64,000 bases of DNA from Rugalucina vietnamica. Its lineage: Eukaryota > Mollusca > Bivalvia > Lucinida > Lucinidae. The translations under genes and the position numbers were made by a program. The stretch lies in assembly GCA_964017185.1 (NCBI GenBank), contig OZ024875.1, positions 30,141,456-30,205,455 on the forward strand. The letters are read 5' to 3'. A model generated the notes under the pieces. That model saw only the letters and a program-made list of their open reading frames with translations. It was not told the origin of the DNA and made no database searches. This document shows, piece after piece, positions 24,101 through 36,100 of this stretch. Each line of letters begins with the position of its first letter. The stretch's first letter is position 1.

Positions 24101-27100
24101 CACTTCTATCTGATAGTTCTTCCTACTGCATTAATATTTAATCAGTGTAATAAGCCTAGAAAATTTTATCACCCAATACATAGGCGGGGGGGCAAGATAA
24201 ACTGCCCTGGACAGCTTCACCCCCGCCTATGTAACTGAGGGTATAAAACTGAATGACAAGGAAAAGGGCTTTTTAATCAAATAAATTGAATTTCTAAAAG
24301 GTAGATCTTCTTATGGAATTAATTTTGAAACAGTGTAACATACTTTGAAAAATTGATCCTCCAATACCTAGGTGGGGGGCGAGATAAACCGCACTGGACA
24401 GCTTCACCCCCGCCTGAGAAAGTGAAGATAGGAACTGAATGAGGAGGAAAATGGTTATGTATTCAAACTAAATGCACTTCTAACTGATAATTCTTCCTAC
24501 TGTTTTAAGTTTTAATCAGTGTAATAAGCCTAGAAAATTTTATCATCCAATACCTAGGCGGGGGGCAAGATAAACCGCCCTGGACAGCTTCACCCCCACC
24601 TGAGAAAGTGAAGATAGGATCGAACTGAATGAGGAGGAAAAGGGTTATGTATTCAAACTAAATGCACTTCTAACTGATAATTCTTCCTACTGCATTAATT
24701 TTTAATCAGTGTAATAAGCCTAGAAAATTTTATCATCCAATACATAGGCGGGGGGCAAGATAAACCGCCCTGGACAGCTTCACCCCCGCCTATGTAACTG
24801 AGGGTATAAAGCTGAATGACAAGGAAAAGGGCTTTTTAATCAAATAAATTGCATTTCTAAAAGGGAGACCTTCTTATGATATTAATTTTGAAACAGTGTA
24901 ACATGCTTTGAAAAATTGATCCTCCAATACCTAGGCGGGGGGTAAGATAAACCGCCCTGGACAGCTTCACCCCCGCCTATGTAACTGAGGGTATAAAACT
25001 GAATGACGAGGAAAAGGGTTTTTTAATCAAATAAATTGCTTTTCTAAAAGGTAGACCTTCTTATGGTATTAATTTTGAAACAGTGTAACATGCTTTGAAA
25101 AATTGATCCTCCAATACCTAGGCGGGGGGCAAGATAAACCGCCCTGGACAGCTTCACCCCCGCCTATGTAACTGAGGGTATAAAACTGAATGAGGAGAAA
25201 AAGGGTTATGTATTCAAACTAAATGCACTTCTAACTGATAATTCTTCCTACTGCATTAATTTTTAATCAGTGTAGTAAGCCTAGAAAATTTTATAATCCA
25301 ATACCTAGGCGGGGGGCGAGATAAACCACCCTGGACAGCTTCACCCCCACCTGAGAAAGTGAAGATAGGAACTGAATGAGGAGGAAAAGGGTTATGTATT
25401 CAAACTAAATGCACTTCAAACTGATAATTCTTCCTACTGCATTAATTTTTAATCAGTGTAATAAGCCTAGAAAATTTTATCATCCAATACCTAGGCGGGG
25501 GGCGAGATAAACCGCCCTGGACAGCTTCACCCCCACCTGAGAAAGTGAAGATAGGAACTGAATGAGGAGGAAAAGGGTTATGCATTCAATCTAATGCACT
25601 TCTAACTGATAATTCTTCCTACTGCATTAATTTTTAATCAGTGTAATAAGCCTAGAAAATTTTATCATCCAATACGTAGGCGCGGGGCAAGATAAACCGC
25701 CCTGGACAGCTTCACCCCCGCCTATGTAACTGAGGGTATAAAGCTGAATGACGAGGAAAAGGGCTTTTTAATCAAATAAATTGCATTTCTAAAAGGTAGA
25801 CCTTCTTATGATATTAATTTTGAAACAGTGTAATATGCTTTGAAAAATTGATCCTCCAATACCTAGGCGGGGGGCAAGATATACCGCCCTGGACAGCTTC
25901 ACCCCCGCCTATGTAACTGAGGGTATAAAACTGAATGACGAGGAAAAGGGTTTTATAATCAAATAAATTGCTTTTCTAAAAGGTAGACCTTCTTATGGTA
26001 TTAATTTTGAAACAGTGTAACATGCTTTGAAAAACTGATCCTCCAATACCTAGGCGGGGGGCAAGATAAACCGCCCTGGACAGCTTCACCCCCACCTGTA
26101 TAACTGAGGGTATAGAATGGAAAGACGAGGAAAATGTCTTGATAATAAAATGGATTGCAGTTAAAATTGATAAAGCTTCTTAAGTATTAATTGGAAACAG
26201 TTGTAATAAGCCTAGAAAATTTTATCATCCAATACATAGGCGGGGGGCGAGATAAACCGCCCTGGACAGCTTCACCCCCGCCTATGTAACTGAGGGTATA
26301 AAACTGAATGATAAGGAAAATGACTTTTTAATCAAATAAATTGCATTTATAAAAGGTAGGTCTTCTTATGGTATTAATTTTGAAACAGTGTAATAAGCTT
26401 AGAAAAATTGATCCTCCAATACCTAGGCGGGGGGCAAGATAAACCGCCCTGGACAGCTTCACCCCCACCTAGGTAAATAAAATATTTTTTTTTTTTTTTT
26501 TAAAAAGGGCGGATTAGACAACATGTCACTAAATAATGGTAAAAGGACATGATATTATTTCATTGGTGCAGGAAAATAAACATATATATATTCTAAAAAC
26601 ACTTTCTTTCCGAGTGGGTGGGGGGCAAGATAAACTGGCCTGGACAGCTTACCCCCCGGGGGTGAAGATAATCAGGGTGGGGGGTAAGATTTCCCGGGAA
26701 ATTTTGCCCCCCGGGGGGCAAGCTGTCCAGGGGGGCAAGATAAACTGTTACACCGGTATAATTAAACATAAATTGATCTTATACGTATTTTTCTTGCTAT
26801 TGTTGTCACATATACAGTGTCAGTTTTGCTTTTGTTTAGCACGTATTGGTAATGCAGTGGCTTTTAAATGTACAGTCAAACCTCTATAAAAGCGCCACCT
26901 TTGGGAGTGAGCTAAGCTGGCTGTTATACACAGGTGGCTGTCTTATCAAGGTTCAGTCAGAGCAGTTGTTGTGTAGAAAATATTCTTACTGTCACAAGAA
27001 AAATCCTTTCTAAGGAAGGACTACCTGTATGTGTTTCATAAGTTGACATCATTTCTTGCTTCGTTACACAAAAAATATATACAAAGCCTCATGGGTATTA

Positions 27101-30100
27101 ACTTAATTGATTTTTTCTGCTTATTAAATGTTTTAAATACAATAATGAATAATAATTGTCCAATTAACAGCTTGTAAATGGGAAATTTGACTTTAGGCAA
27201 GTATGATGTGGCTGTCTTATAGAGAGTTATAAGCATTTTGGGATTGATTTTACTGGCTGCTGGTTGTCTTGTGGAGGTGGCTGTCTTATGCAGAGATAAA
27301 ATATAGTGAAAATGATTGGGAATGTTTCAGACTGGCCCTCTTATGCAGGTGGAGCTCTTATAAAGGTGGCTGATTCAGCAGGTTCAACTGTACAAAACCA
27401 AAAATCGTGTATATATATAGCTGATATAATTTCTACATTTTCATTTTTCATGCTCGGTTCGGATAATATGTCCGTGCAATGAATAACCCCACTTTTATAC
27501 AGTAAAACTGAGGTATGCAGGGGTATACATATTTTTCTTATCTTTGGTCCAAAACATAGATTGTGGAGCCGCCTAGGCGAGGCGGTTTTAAAGTGTACCC
27601 ATGATCTATGATTTGAGCAATAATATAAGTTTTTCTGATGCTATTTTCAATTTTTACAGCTAAAAATCTCTGTATATTGCATGGACACGTTTTCTTAATG
27701 AGAAAAATCAATTGCTACAAACACGTAACACAAATATTAATTACCAGTTATACACAACTAAAATGTACTGAAATACAATATTGGTCGCTGAAATCATATT
27801 GCACAATTGGCCGCTGACAAACTAAGCTGTGTATGTAAAAGCCGACTGGCTTACTGTGGGGAACTGGACGCTCGGTCGGCAAACATGCTGTGAAACCAGC
27901 TTAAGGTGCTATATTACAGTTCCTGTGATAACCGTGAGAACACTCGGACTCCGATTCAAGAGGTCCTGGGTTCGATTCCCACCGTGGCGGCACCCTGTTG
28001 ACTCCCCACAGCACTGGTTTATACCCAAGAAGCGCTGACTCCGTCCCGAAATGACTGAAAATTGTTGACTGGGACATTAAACCTCAGTACAAACAAAACC
28101 ATTTGTTGTTACATAACGATAACAAGTGTAACAGAAATGCGTTTTCTATCGTGTTTGGAATAAAACACTGACTTTTCCAGTAAAAAAGTCGAATGTCTTA
28201 TAGTGGGGAATACCAGTTCAGAGACCATCCCGTGAAACCAGATTAAGGTGCAATATAACAGATTTTTCGAATTATTTGATGAAGATTCATTTCTGGCATC
28301 GTCCGTGGTATTTAAATTCAGGTTTCATGTTCGGTGTTGGCATTCAAGGGACGGTGATTCTAGTTGTATATGTAATGATAGTCTAATCATAATTATTAGT
28401 TTCGTGTTAGACCATATTTAATCATATGATATTCTGTTCGACAAATTATTATACACTTTCGAGTCTGTTGTGTGACCAGAACCAATGACAGTTTTTCTCA
28501 TGATAAGGATCAAAACGAAACATTTGTTTTCCCTCCACGTTTAATTAAACAGATTTGCAGACAACATATGTGGTTCGGTCAGATAATTAATCAAAGGTGC
28601 AGGGGAATGATAAGCTACATGTATGACGTCTTAGTCATAATTTATTGATATACAAGCAAACACAATTTACATAAATCAACTTTTTGGCAACACGAATAAA
28701 TACAGTTTCAAAGAGTCCTGTCAACCAAATACCTAACATGCATTTTGCTAACAAATGTCTTCATTGTAGCAAAGATTACACTCTATGCAGTCTTGGTGAG
28801 CTACTTGGTAACTTGAATGCGTAAAAATTTTGAAAACAAAACAATGTTACAATATTGCATTTTATATAATTATAGTTTTTATTTTCGCCAAAGAAACAGC
28901 CAAAATAATATAGTTAGAACAGATTGTTTTCAAATTAAATATAACTGCATCTTATGAAATCTACCTATAACAATCCTAAATACTAAACAACGACAACAAC
29001 AAATTTTAAAACGAAACTTTACAGATATATTATACTCAAAAGTTATAGGCACGCCCCTATTTTTCATTGAATATTGCTAACCGAATATTTTTCGACTATG
29101 CCTGAACTTTATTGCAGAAAGTACATTTCCAAGAGTTAGAATATTAATTTTCCTTAGTATAAAGTGAACGAATCACGGAATATATGTGTGTGCAGCGGAC
29201 CGTGGTCAAAAGTGCTGTGCTGTCTTGCATAAATTACGGTACATTGTTTACGGCATTGAATATCGAAAAATTCTGAATGCATTTTATTTGGCTTTAATTA
29301 ACACAGAAGACACATTTTCTTTTCTAAAGTACCGGTCCCACTGAATCGTAAGCAATCGTACGATTGTCTAATCATAAGATTATTGATAAGACTGCAAATG
29401 CATGTGTAAAATGTTTTCCATCGTATTGCGATCGTAAGCGCAGTGGGACTGGAACTTAAAGTACCGGTCCCACGGAATCGTAAGCAATCGTACGATTGTT
29501 AAATCACCAGTTTTGTGGTAAGACTGCGCATGCAAATTATGTAGAATGTTTTCCAATGTGTTTATGCTTTCTTCATCTGCACATCGGGTCCAAAGAAATG
29601 ACCCCCACAATCGTAAAGCGATCTTAAGCTATCTTAAGCGCAGTGGGACAGGCACTTGAGGAGCAAATAATGACCTAGAAAATTCAGGTTTTCGGTTAGG
29701 AATTTTGTTTTAAAGGCCACTTGTCGCTACAATGGAAATTATTGGTACAGAATTCGCACAGCCCATGAAGAATTCAATGCGTCACATACAGACGTCGCGT
29801 CAGATGTTCAGGCACAACTTGCGATTTTTCACGGCTCTTGGTGCTACATGTAAAATGCTGCCATTTCATTTATTTTTTTTTTGAAGTAGCGTTATGCAAA
29901 AAATATCAAAATAAAGACCTTGAAACCAGCTTTTTAGACCATGTGCAGGTTTGATGTGTTTTATGACCTATTAACGGTATCTGTCTTCCACTTCTATTTT
30001 TACATGAAACCGGCATTTTTAAAGTCAATGACCATCCACAGCAATGAAAAGCCATTCTACACGTTTTGCCATGTGGCGTCTAGTTGAATTATTGAAGAAA

Positions 30101-33100
30101 ACTATTTTACCGTTTCGCACGAAGCTTGTAGTTATTCATATATAAAAACAGTTTAGTTTTGTCTCATTTTTGACCATTCTACGGGTCTTTGAAAATGAAT
30201 TATCCGGCACAATTGGATTCTTACAAACTTGATGACGTATATTTTACGCCACGTTACCTCAAATTTGCCATCTTTTAACTATACGGCACTGCTGCAGTCT
30301 CTCCCATGCTATGTTGACACCCGGCGGTCTGATAAAGCAAACTTTGCACGCCAATGCATTAATGTCTCTACAGATTCGACGTAAATACGCTATATTAGAT
30401 CGATTACGACGACTATGACCATTCAGACAGGCTAGCATCATTGCCAGACAATCAGTGCAACTGGAAAAACTTATGTTTTCAATGAGATAGCAATGTTTTT
30501 AGTGCATGGCAAGGGGCAAATTGTTGCCGTTGCTCGATATTATTTGCAGTTTTGGATTTTAGTGGAATTGCTATATCTGGGGGGTGGACAGGGGGGCGGG
30601 GGTACGGGAAGAGAGGGGGCGGGAAGCCAGGGAGAGGGGGAGGGAAGTGGGGAGAGAGGGGGAGGGAAGCGGGAAGAGAGGGGGAGGGAAGCGGGGAGAG
30701 ATGGGGGAAGAGGGGAGAGATAGGGGGAGTGAAGCAAGGAGAGAGGGGGAGGGAAGCGGGGATAGAGGGGGAGGGAAGCGGGGGAGAGGGGAGGGAAGCG
30801 GGGATTGGATACCCCCCTGTCCACCCCCACATATCTAGGACTGCTAAGTCACATTACAAATTATTTTGATACGAAATACACAACATAGTTTGCAAACAAA
30901 CGAATGCTTATATTGTGTCAACATTTATTAAATCGATTTTTTATAAATATGAAAAACATTTGAATTACAACTTTTGCGTTTTCAAAGCTCTTCGCTGTAG
31001 TTATGTCAATCTGCTCGTGACTGTTTAGCATTTAATGTTTGTTTGTTTAAATTGATGCTAGACATCCCAGTCAACAGCTATGATCATGTAGGGACGTGGT
31101 CTTCATTTCATGGGACTCCTATCCACAAAATTAGAATGTACAAAACGTGCTTCAATCTAACCACCCACAGAAGAAGGTACAAGTAGGCAACGATCAGATA
31201 AAGGCACAATCAGAAAAAAAAGATTCCCACTCCAAAAACCGAGGTGGGGGAAAAACTAAATTAACAAGCCAGTAAGACATATATGTATGGATTAACTTGA
31301 GCAAGCCCCGCCTGAGCAGTTAACCAGTAATCCGATGGTCAGTCAGTAGTGTACATGTACATGTATATGCTTTCACTGAAGACACAAACTCCCATCTATT
31401 TCTTTAGGCCTCAAAGGGCGGCGGCCATATTCCCACCATATATTGTGCCGGGCGCGGCTTTCACTTTACCAGTAAGGGACCGACCATTTGATATCCTGGG
31501 GGGGGGGGGGGGGGGGGGCTGGGTTTTTTCTCCTGACACTGGATTTTTTTTTCTCTGACAAAGGGAAGCATGATTTTTTTTCTGTCAGCATTCAAAACCA
31601 TTTATTTTTTCAAGTACCATTGAAACTGACTTTTTTTTATTACCATAGAACACTATATATGTATAGGCTTTAATACAAGCTTTAAATAAGTGTCAATCTA
31701 AATGCCACTTTTGTGTTCTTATACTGTGTTCTTATACTGTGTTATTTCTGCCTTTAATCATACATAGATGGTGGGTATGCATACTTCATAGAACCAGATT
31801 TCACAATCAAAGTTTTGAGCAGAAAACAAAACTCTAACATTTTAACTTGAAAATGGTCATTTTTACAGCAGTAAAAAGCAGTATATCATAGGCATGTTCA
31901 TGTAAGCATATAAATTCTAAGCCAATGTACTTGTTGTTTCAATTCTGGTTTTGTCAGATTACAAACGGATATGCGGGATAACAAGCTAAGAGAGTTTCGT
32001 TTAACTCCCTACAGTACTGGTAAATACCTAGGGAGCAATGGCTCCGTCCCGACATGACTGAAAAAATGTTGACTGGGACGTTAAACCTCAATGCAAACAA
32101 ACAATTAAACAGGGATGAACCAGGCAGTTAAACCGGGGCAGTGATAACAAGGCTCCATGTACATCATGTTTCATGAAATGCTTTTGTTGGACCTGGACGG
32201 AAGATCAGATATTATGTTTTCAGTAGGATTGCTTGAGTCTGTGCAGAATTATATAGAACGTTCCCGCATCTTACTTTGTAGTGATGCTGTACACGACCTG
32301 TACATGATGTGTGCTCGCGCGCGCGTGAGAATATTATAGATTCGACTTAATCGTCGTGGCCTGACCCTGATGGTACCTGATCGTAAAAGGATACTAAATA
32401 TTAGGTTTTTGATGCTATCTGAAGGAGAATATAAACATTAGCATCTAATAAAACAAAATTTAAGGCGTATCAAGATGTGTGTATTCAATCCGATAATGTT
32501 CGTAATTGTCCGTTTTTTCTAATTAATAAATAAATTTATTTAAGAGGATTGTATGTATAGCGTCTCAAAAGACCGTCTTTTTAGATAAAATACATTCCAG
32601 TTTCATTTGATTGATGTAGGCGCTAATTAACCAATTAGCTATGCAATAACCTATGCGTCTGGAATCATCCTTTTGATGTGCGCGGAACACATGTGCGTAA
32701 ACACGCCGTCTTATCTTATCGTATGCTATCCATAAAAGGATTTGAGTAGCTTCAGAGAGGATTGACAACATTTCTTGGAAATCATTTATAACAAACTGCA
32801 AGTTTTCGGGAAATATTCGTTATTCGTAGCGTTGTGTCTTAAAACAAAAAAAAAAACCTATTGTAACATCGGTGCTAAATTCGTAGTGGAACATTTATTC
32901 ATTATTATGTAGAATTAACATTATGACTCTGCATCTCGGGGTAATGACATTGACAATAGTGAACAAAATTTAACCACCGTTTAGTTCAAACTGTCGAGCA
33001 TCTTTTAAGTGTAACACGTTTTCGTTTTCATAGTGTTGTCTGTATAACGATCAGTTAGCTGGGATATGAAACAAAAGCGTTATTTAATATTTAACATAAA

Positions 33101-36100
33101 TGTCTAGCAAAATTTTGCGTCGACAGGATAGTTATTGACATTATATATGTACGATTCTTCAATGATTTTTGTTACATTTTATTTTCCACAAAACTCGCAA
33201 TTTTCTAAAATTTATATTCAACATGCTATCGAAATACAATTTAGTTTAATTGCAACTACGTGTAATATTTCAAGTTAATATGTGGGCAATTGCACTCCAA
33301 TAGGCTCCTTTTTATTAAAAACAATAATTTCAAGCTATAAGTCAGTTACATATGAAATTCGAGAGCTGTAAGTTCAAATATTTCAACAAAATAAAGCGCA
33401 CACGAACGAGTTTCTTTAATAAACCGAAATGCATGTATTGATAAGGATTTGCGATAAAAATACCATTTCTAATTTATGGCTTGAAGAGGCTACATATTGT
33501 TTTGCTAACTCAATGATTCACATATTATATCATGTGCATATTTAGTTAACTGTACACCAAAAGGATATTAACTAGTCAAGGACTTTGGTGGCGACAATGT
33601 GTTCTGCGGTTTGAAGCACTGCATCGACAATCATGACAGTTAATGGATCTAAGGAGAGAAAAGATGTAATTTGACCAAAATCAATCGCTGGTTCGACCCC
33701 TGGCTTCTCCAGTCCCGTCTCTACATGACCTTAGCTGTTGGTGGGACGTTAAACCCCAATTAAACAACCAAACCTACCAGAAAGCATACCCCACTACCAG
33801 ATCAAATCACAATTACCCCAATATGCATACCAAACTATGCAAATATATTGCAAATATTACCCTATCATACAACAGCAAATATACTACGTAAATATATTTG
33901 TATGCAGTTTGCACATACGTTAGCAAACATGAATATTATATTTATATTTGACACCTGCAAACGTGGTCTCATTTTTGTATTTGCCACATGTTTGCATATG
34001 TTTGAAAGATAAAAATATCTCATTTCTGCAGCCTTTACATAGATATGCAAATCTAATTCAAGAATAATATGCGCGCATGTTTACATGATTCTGAATTGAG
34101 ATTGGCATATTTATATTTTTCTTATATTTGCTGCATGTACCATTCATGTTGAAAAATAGATATTTGAAATCAATTTACTGTACAATTTGAATTACATTAA
34201 ACAAGTCATTTAAAAGGATTGGATTTGCATGGCAAATTTTTAATTTGATTTACATTTGCATAGCGTATTCAAAATGACTGCTCACGTTTTTATTTGCATT
34301 AGTCGGTAAAATGCTACATGCAGATTAATATTCGCATACGTAGTAAAGGTTAACATGAACGGGAAAAAGCATGCTATGCAAATATTTGGTAAAACGTTTA
34401 AAGTAAACAATAAAATTTGACAAAATATTTACGTACTGCACGATAATGGTTTGAATCTTATAATGCATTTAACATATGCACAGGTCACTCACAATTACGT
34501 AAATGCGGCAAGCTAAATGTGCGCCACCATCCGTATACTTGTGTAAACACAGACATTTTCCATAGGCAAATGTAATGCGCATGAACTTCAAATGAAGTCA
34601 AATATGAAGCAAGCCATAGTAAATTCTGGCATTTCAGTATGTTTGCAACACTTTTACTATGGTGCCTAAATCGACTTTTTCATGCAGTGTTGACCATGCA
34701 GTAATATATAGAGAATTTTTCAAAAGCAAAACCTGAAAATTACATTGGAACAAATTTGATATTTTTAATAACTTTACTTAAAACATTGATTGTGGGTACA
34801 TGTTAGAACGGCCTCGGCGAGGCGGTTCTAACGAGTACCCACAATCTATGTTTTGGATCAAAACTAAGAAAAAGGGTATACCCCCCTAAACCCCAGTTTT
34901 ACTATATAAAAGTGGGTATGAGGGAGTTATATTTCACAGACTTTGTCACAGAGGCAATCATTGTGATAGTGCAGAATTTGATAGCAACAGTCTAGTTCAT
35001 TATAGCATTTATTACAAAGGCAAAACTTTGAGCTAGTGTTGTTCTCAAATTCCACCAACACATATTTAGGTCAGACTACTAGAAGTTTTAGGATACTGAA
35101 GAAAAAGTATTATTAAAAAATTATTAGCTCGCCTGCAAGAAGTGCATAGAGCTATTGTAGTCACCTCGGTCGTGCGCGTTTACGTTTACGTTTACGTTTA
35201 CGTGTGCGTCCGCGTCCGCGTCACACTTTCGGTTAAAGTTTTTTAAAAGTCTATATCTCTTGACCATGTTGATGGATCAAGTTGATACTTTGCATGTTGC
35301 TAGATATTGGTCTGAAGTTTTACGCAGTACCATCATGACCCACCCTGGGTGACCTTGAGGTCAAGGTCACAGACTTAGAAATTTTGTGTTTAAGTTTTTG
35401 GTTAAAGTTTTTTAAAAGTCTATATCTCTTGACCATGTTGATGGATCAAGTTGATACTTTGCATGTTGCTAGATATTGGTCTGAAGTTTTACGCAGTACC
35501 ATCATGACCCACCCTGGGTGACCTTGAGGTCAAGGTCACAGACTTAGAAATTTTGTGTTTAAGTTTTTGGTTAAAGTTTTTTAAAAGTCTATATCTCTTG
35601 ACCATGTTGATGGATCAAGTTGATACTTTGCATGTTGCTCGATATTGGTCTGAAGTTTTACGCAGTACCATCATGACCCACCTGAGTGACCTTGAGGTCA
35701 AGGTCATGGGTCATAGATTTTAACAGATGTAGTGGCAAAGCACAAGTCAGGCGAGCTACGCTGTCCTGCGACAGCTCTTATTTTAACCACTGCTTTGATG
35801 TACAATATTAGTTTTAGGATACTGAAGAAAAAGTTTTATTAAAAAATTATTTTAACCACTGCTTTGATGTACAATATTTTCAAAGTCCTTTGAGTACCCC
35901 AGATATAAAAATGTATGCCAGTATGCCCTTTTTTTCAAGACAAATATCAATTATAGACAGTTTTTTAGCCACTGCATAAGGAATTGGTAATTTGGTATGT
36001 TTCGCGCTGGCATTTGAAAACATTTTTAGCTCGACTGCACGAAGTGCAAAGAGCTATTGTAGTCACCTCGATCGTCCGCGTTCGCGTTCCTGTTCCCGTT

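Larger units (their letters stand above)
19682..34689. mobile_element. 15-kb CACTG-ended DNA transposon (EnSpm/CACTA-like)
   Basis: The left terminus is CACTGCATGAAAA followed two bases later by TCGATTTA; the right terminus is its inverted match. TTG is duplicated at 19679-19681 and 34690-34692. CACTG/CACTA ends with a 3-bp TSD are the hallmark of the EnSpm (CMC) superfamily. Subterminal repeats are extensive: a 167-bp array on the left (19930-21165) and A/T-rich sequence with 'ATATGCAAAT' and 'GCATTTAAC' motifs on the right (33780-34680). No transposase frame was recognised in the interior, which hosts the 21537-26753 palindromic element, SINEs and MITEs. 21170-21530, 28110-29320, 29660-30560 and 32110-33680 show nothing recognisable. 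It lies in LAMTOR5 intron 2. Confidence 0.78.

Noticed and set aside
21855-26500. Evenly spaced ~45-bp repeats with ~140-bp spacers resembling a CRISPR array
   Set aside because: Spacers are homologous to each other within an arm, the two arms are inverted, no cas genes exist and the host is an animal.
27961-28000. B-box GGTTCGATTCC suggesting a tRNA gene
   Set aside because: No acceptor or anticodon stem can be closed, and the sequence continues into a SINE body and tail shared with other copies.
30479-30869. Frames of 76-117 residues rich in Gly/Arg or Pro/Ser on both strands
   Set aside because: They are readings of the purine minisatellite.
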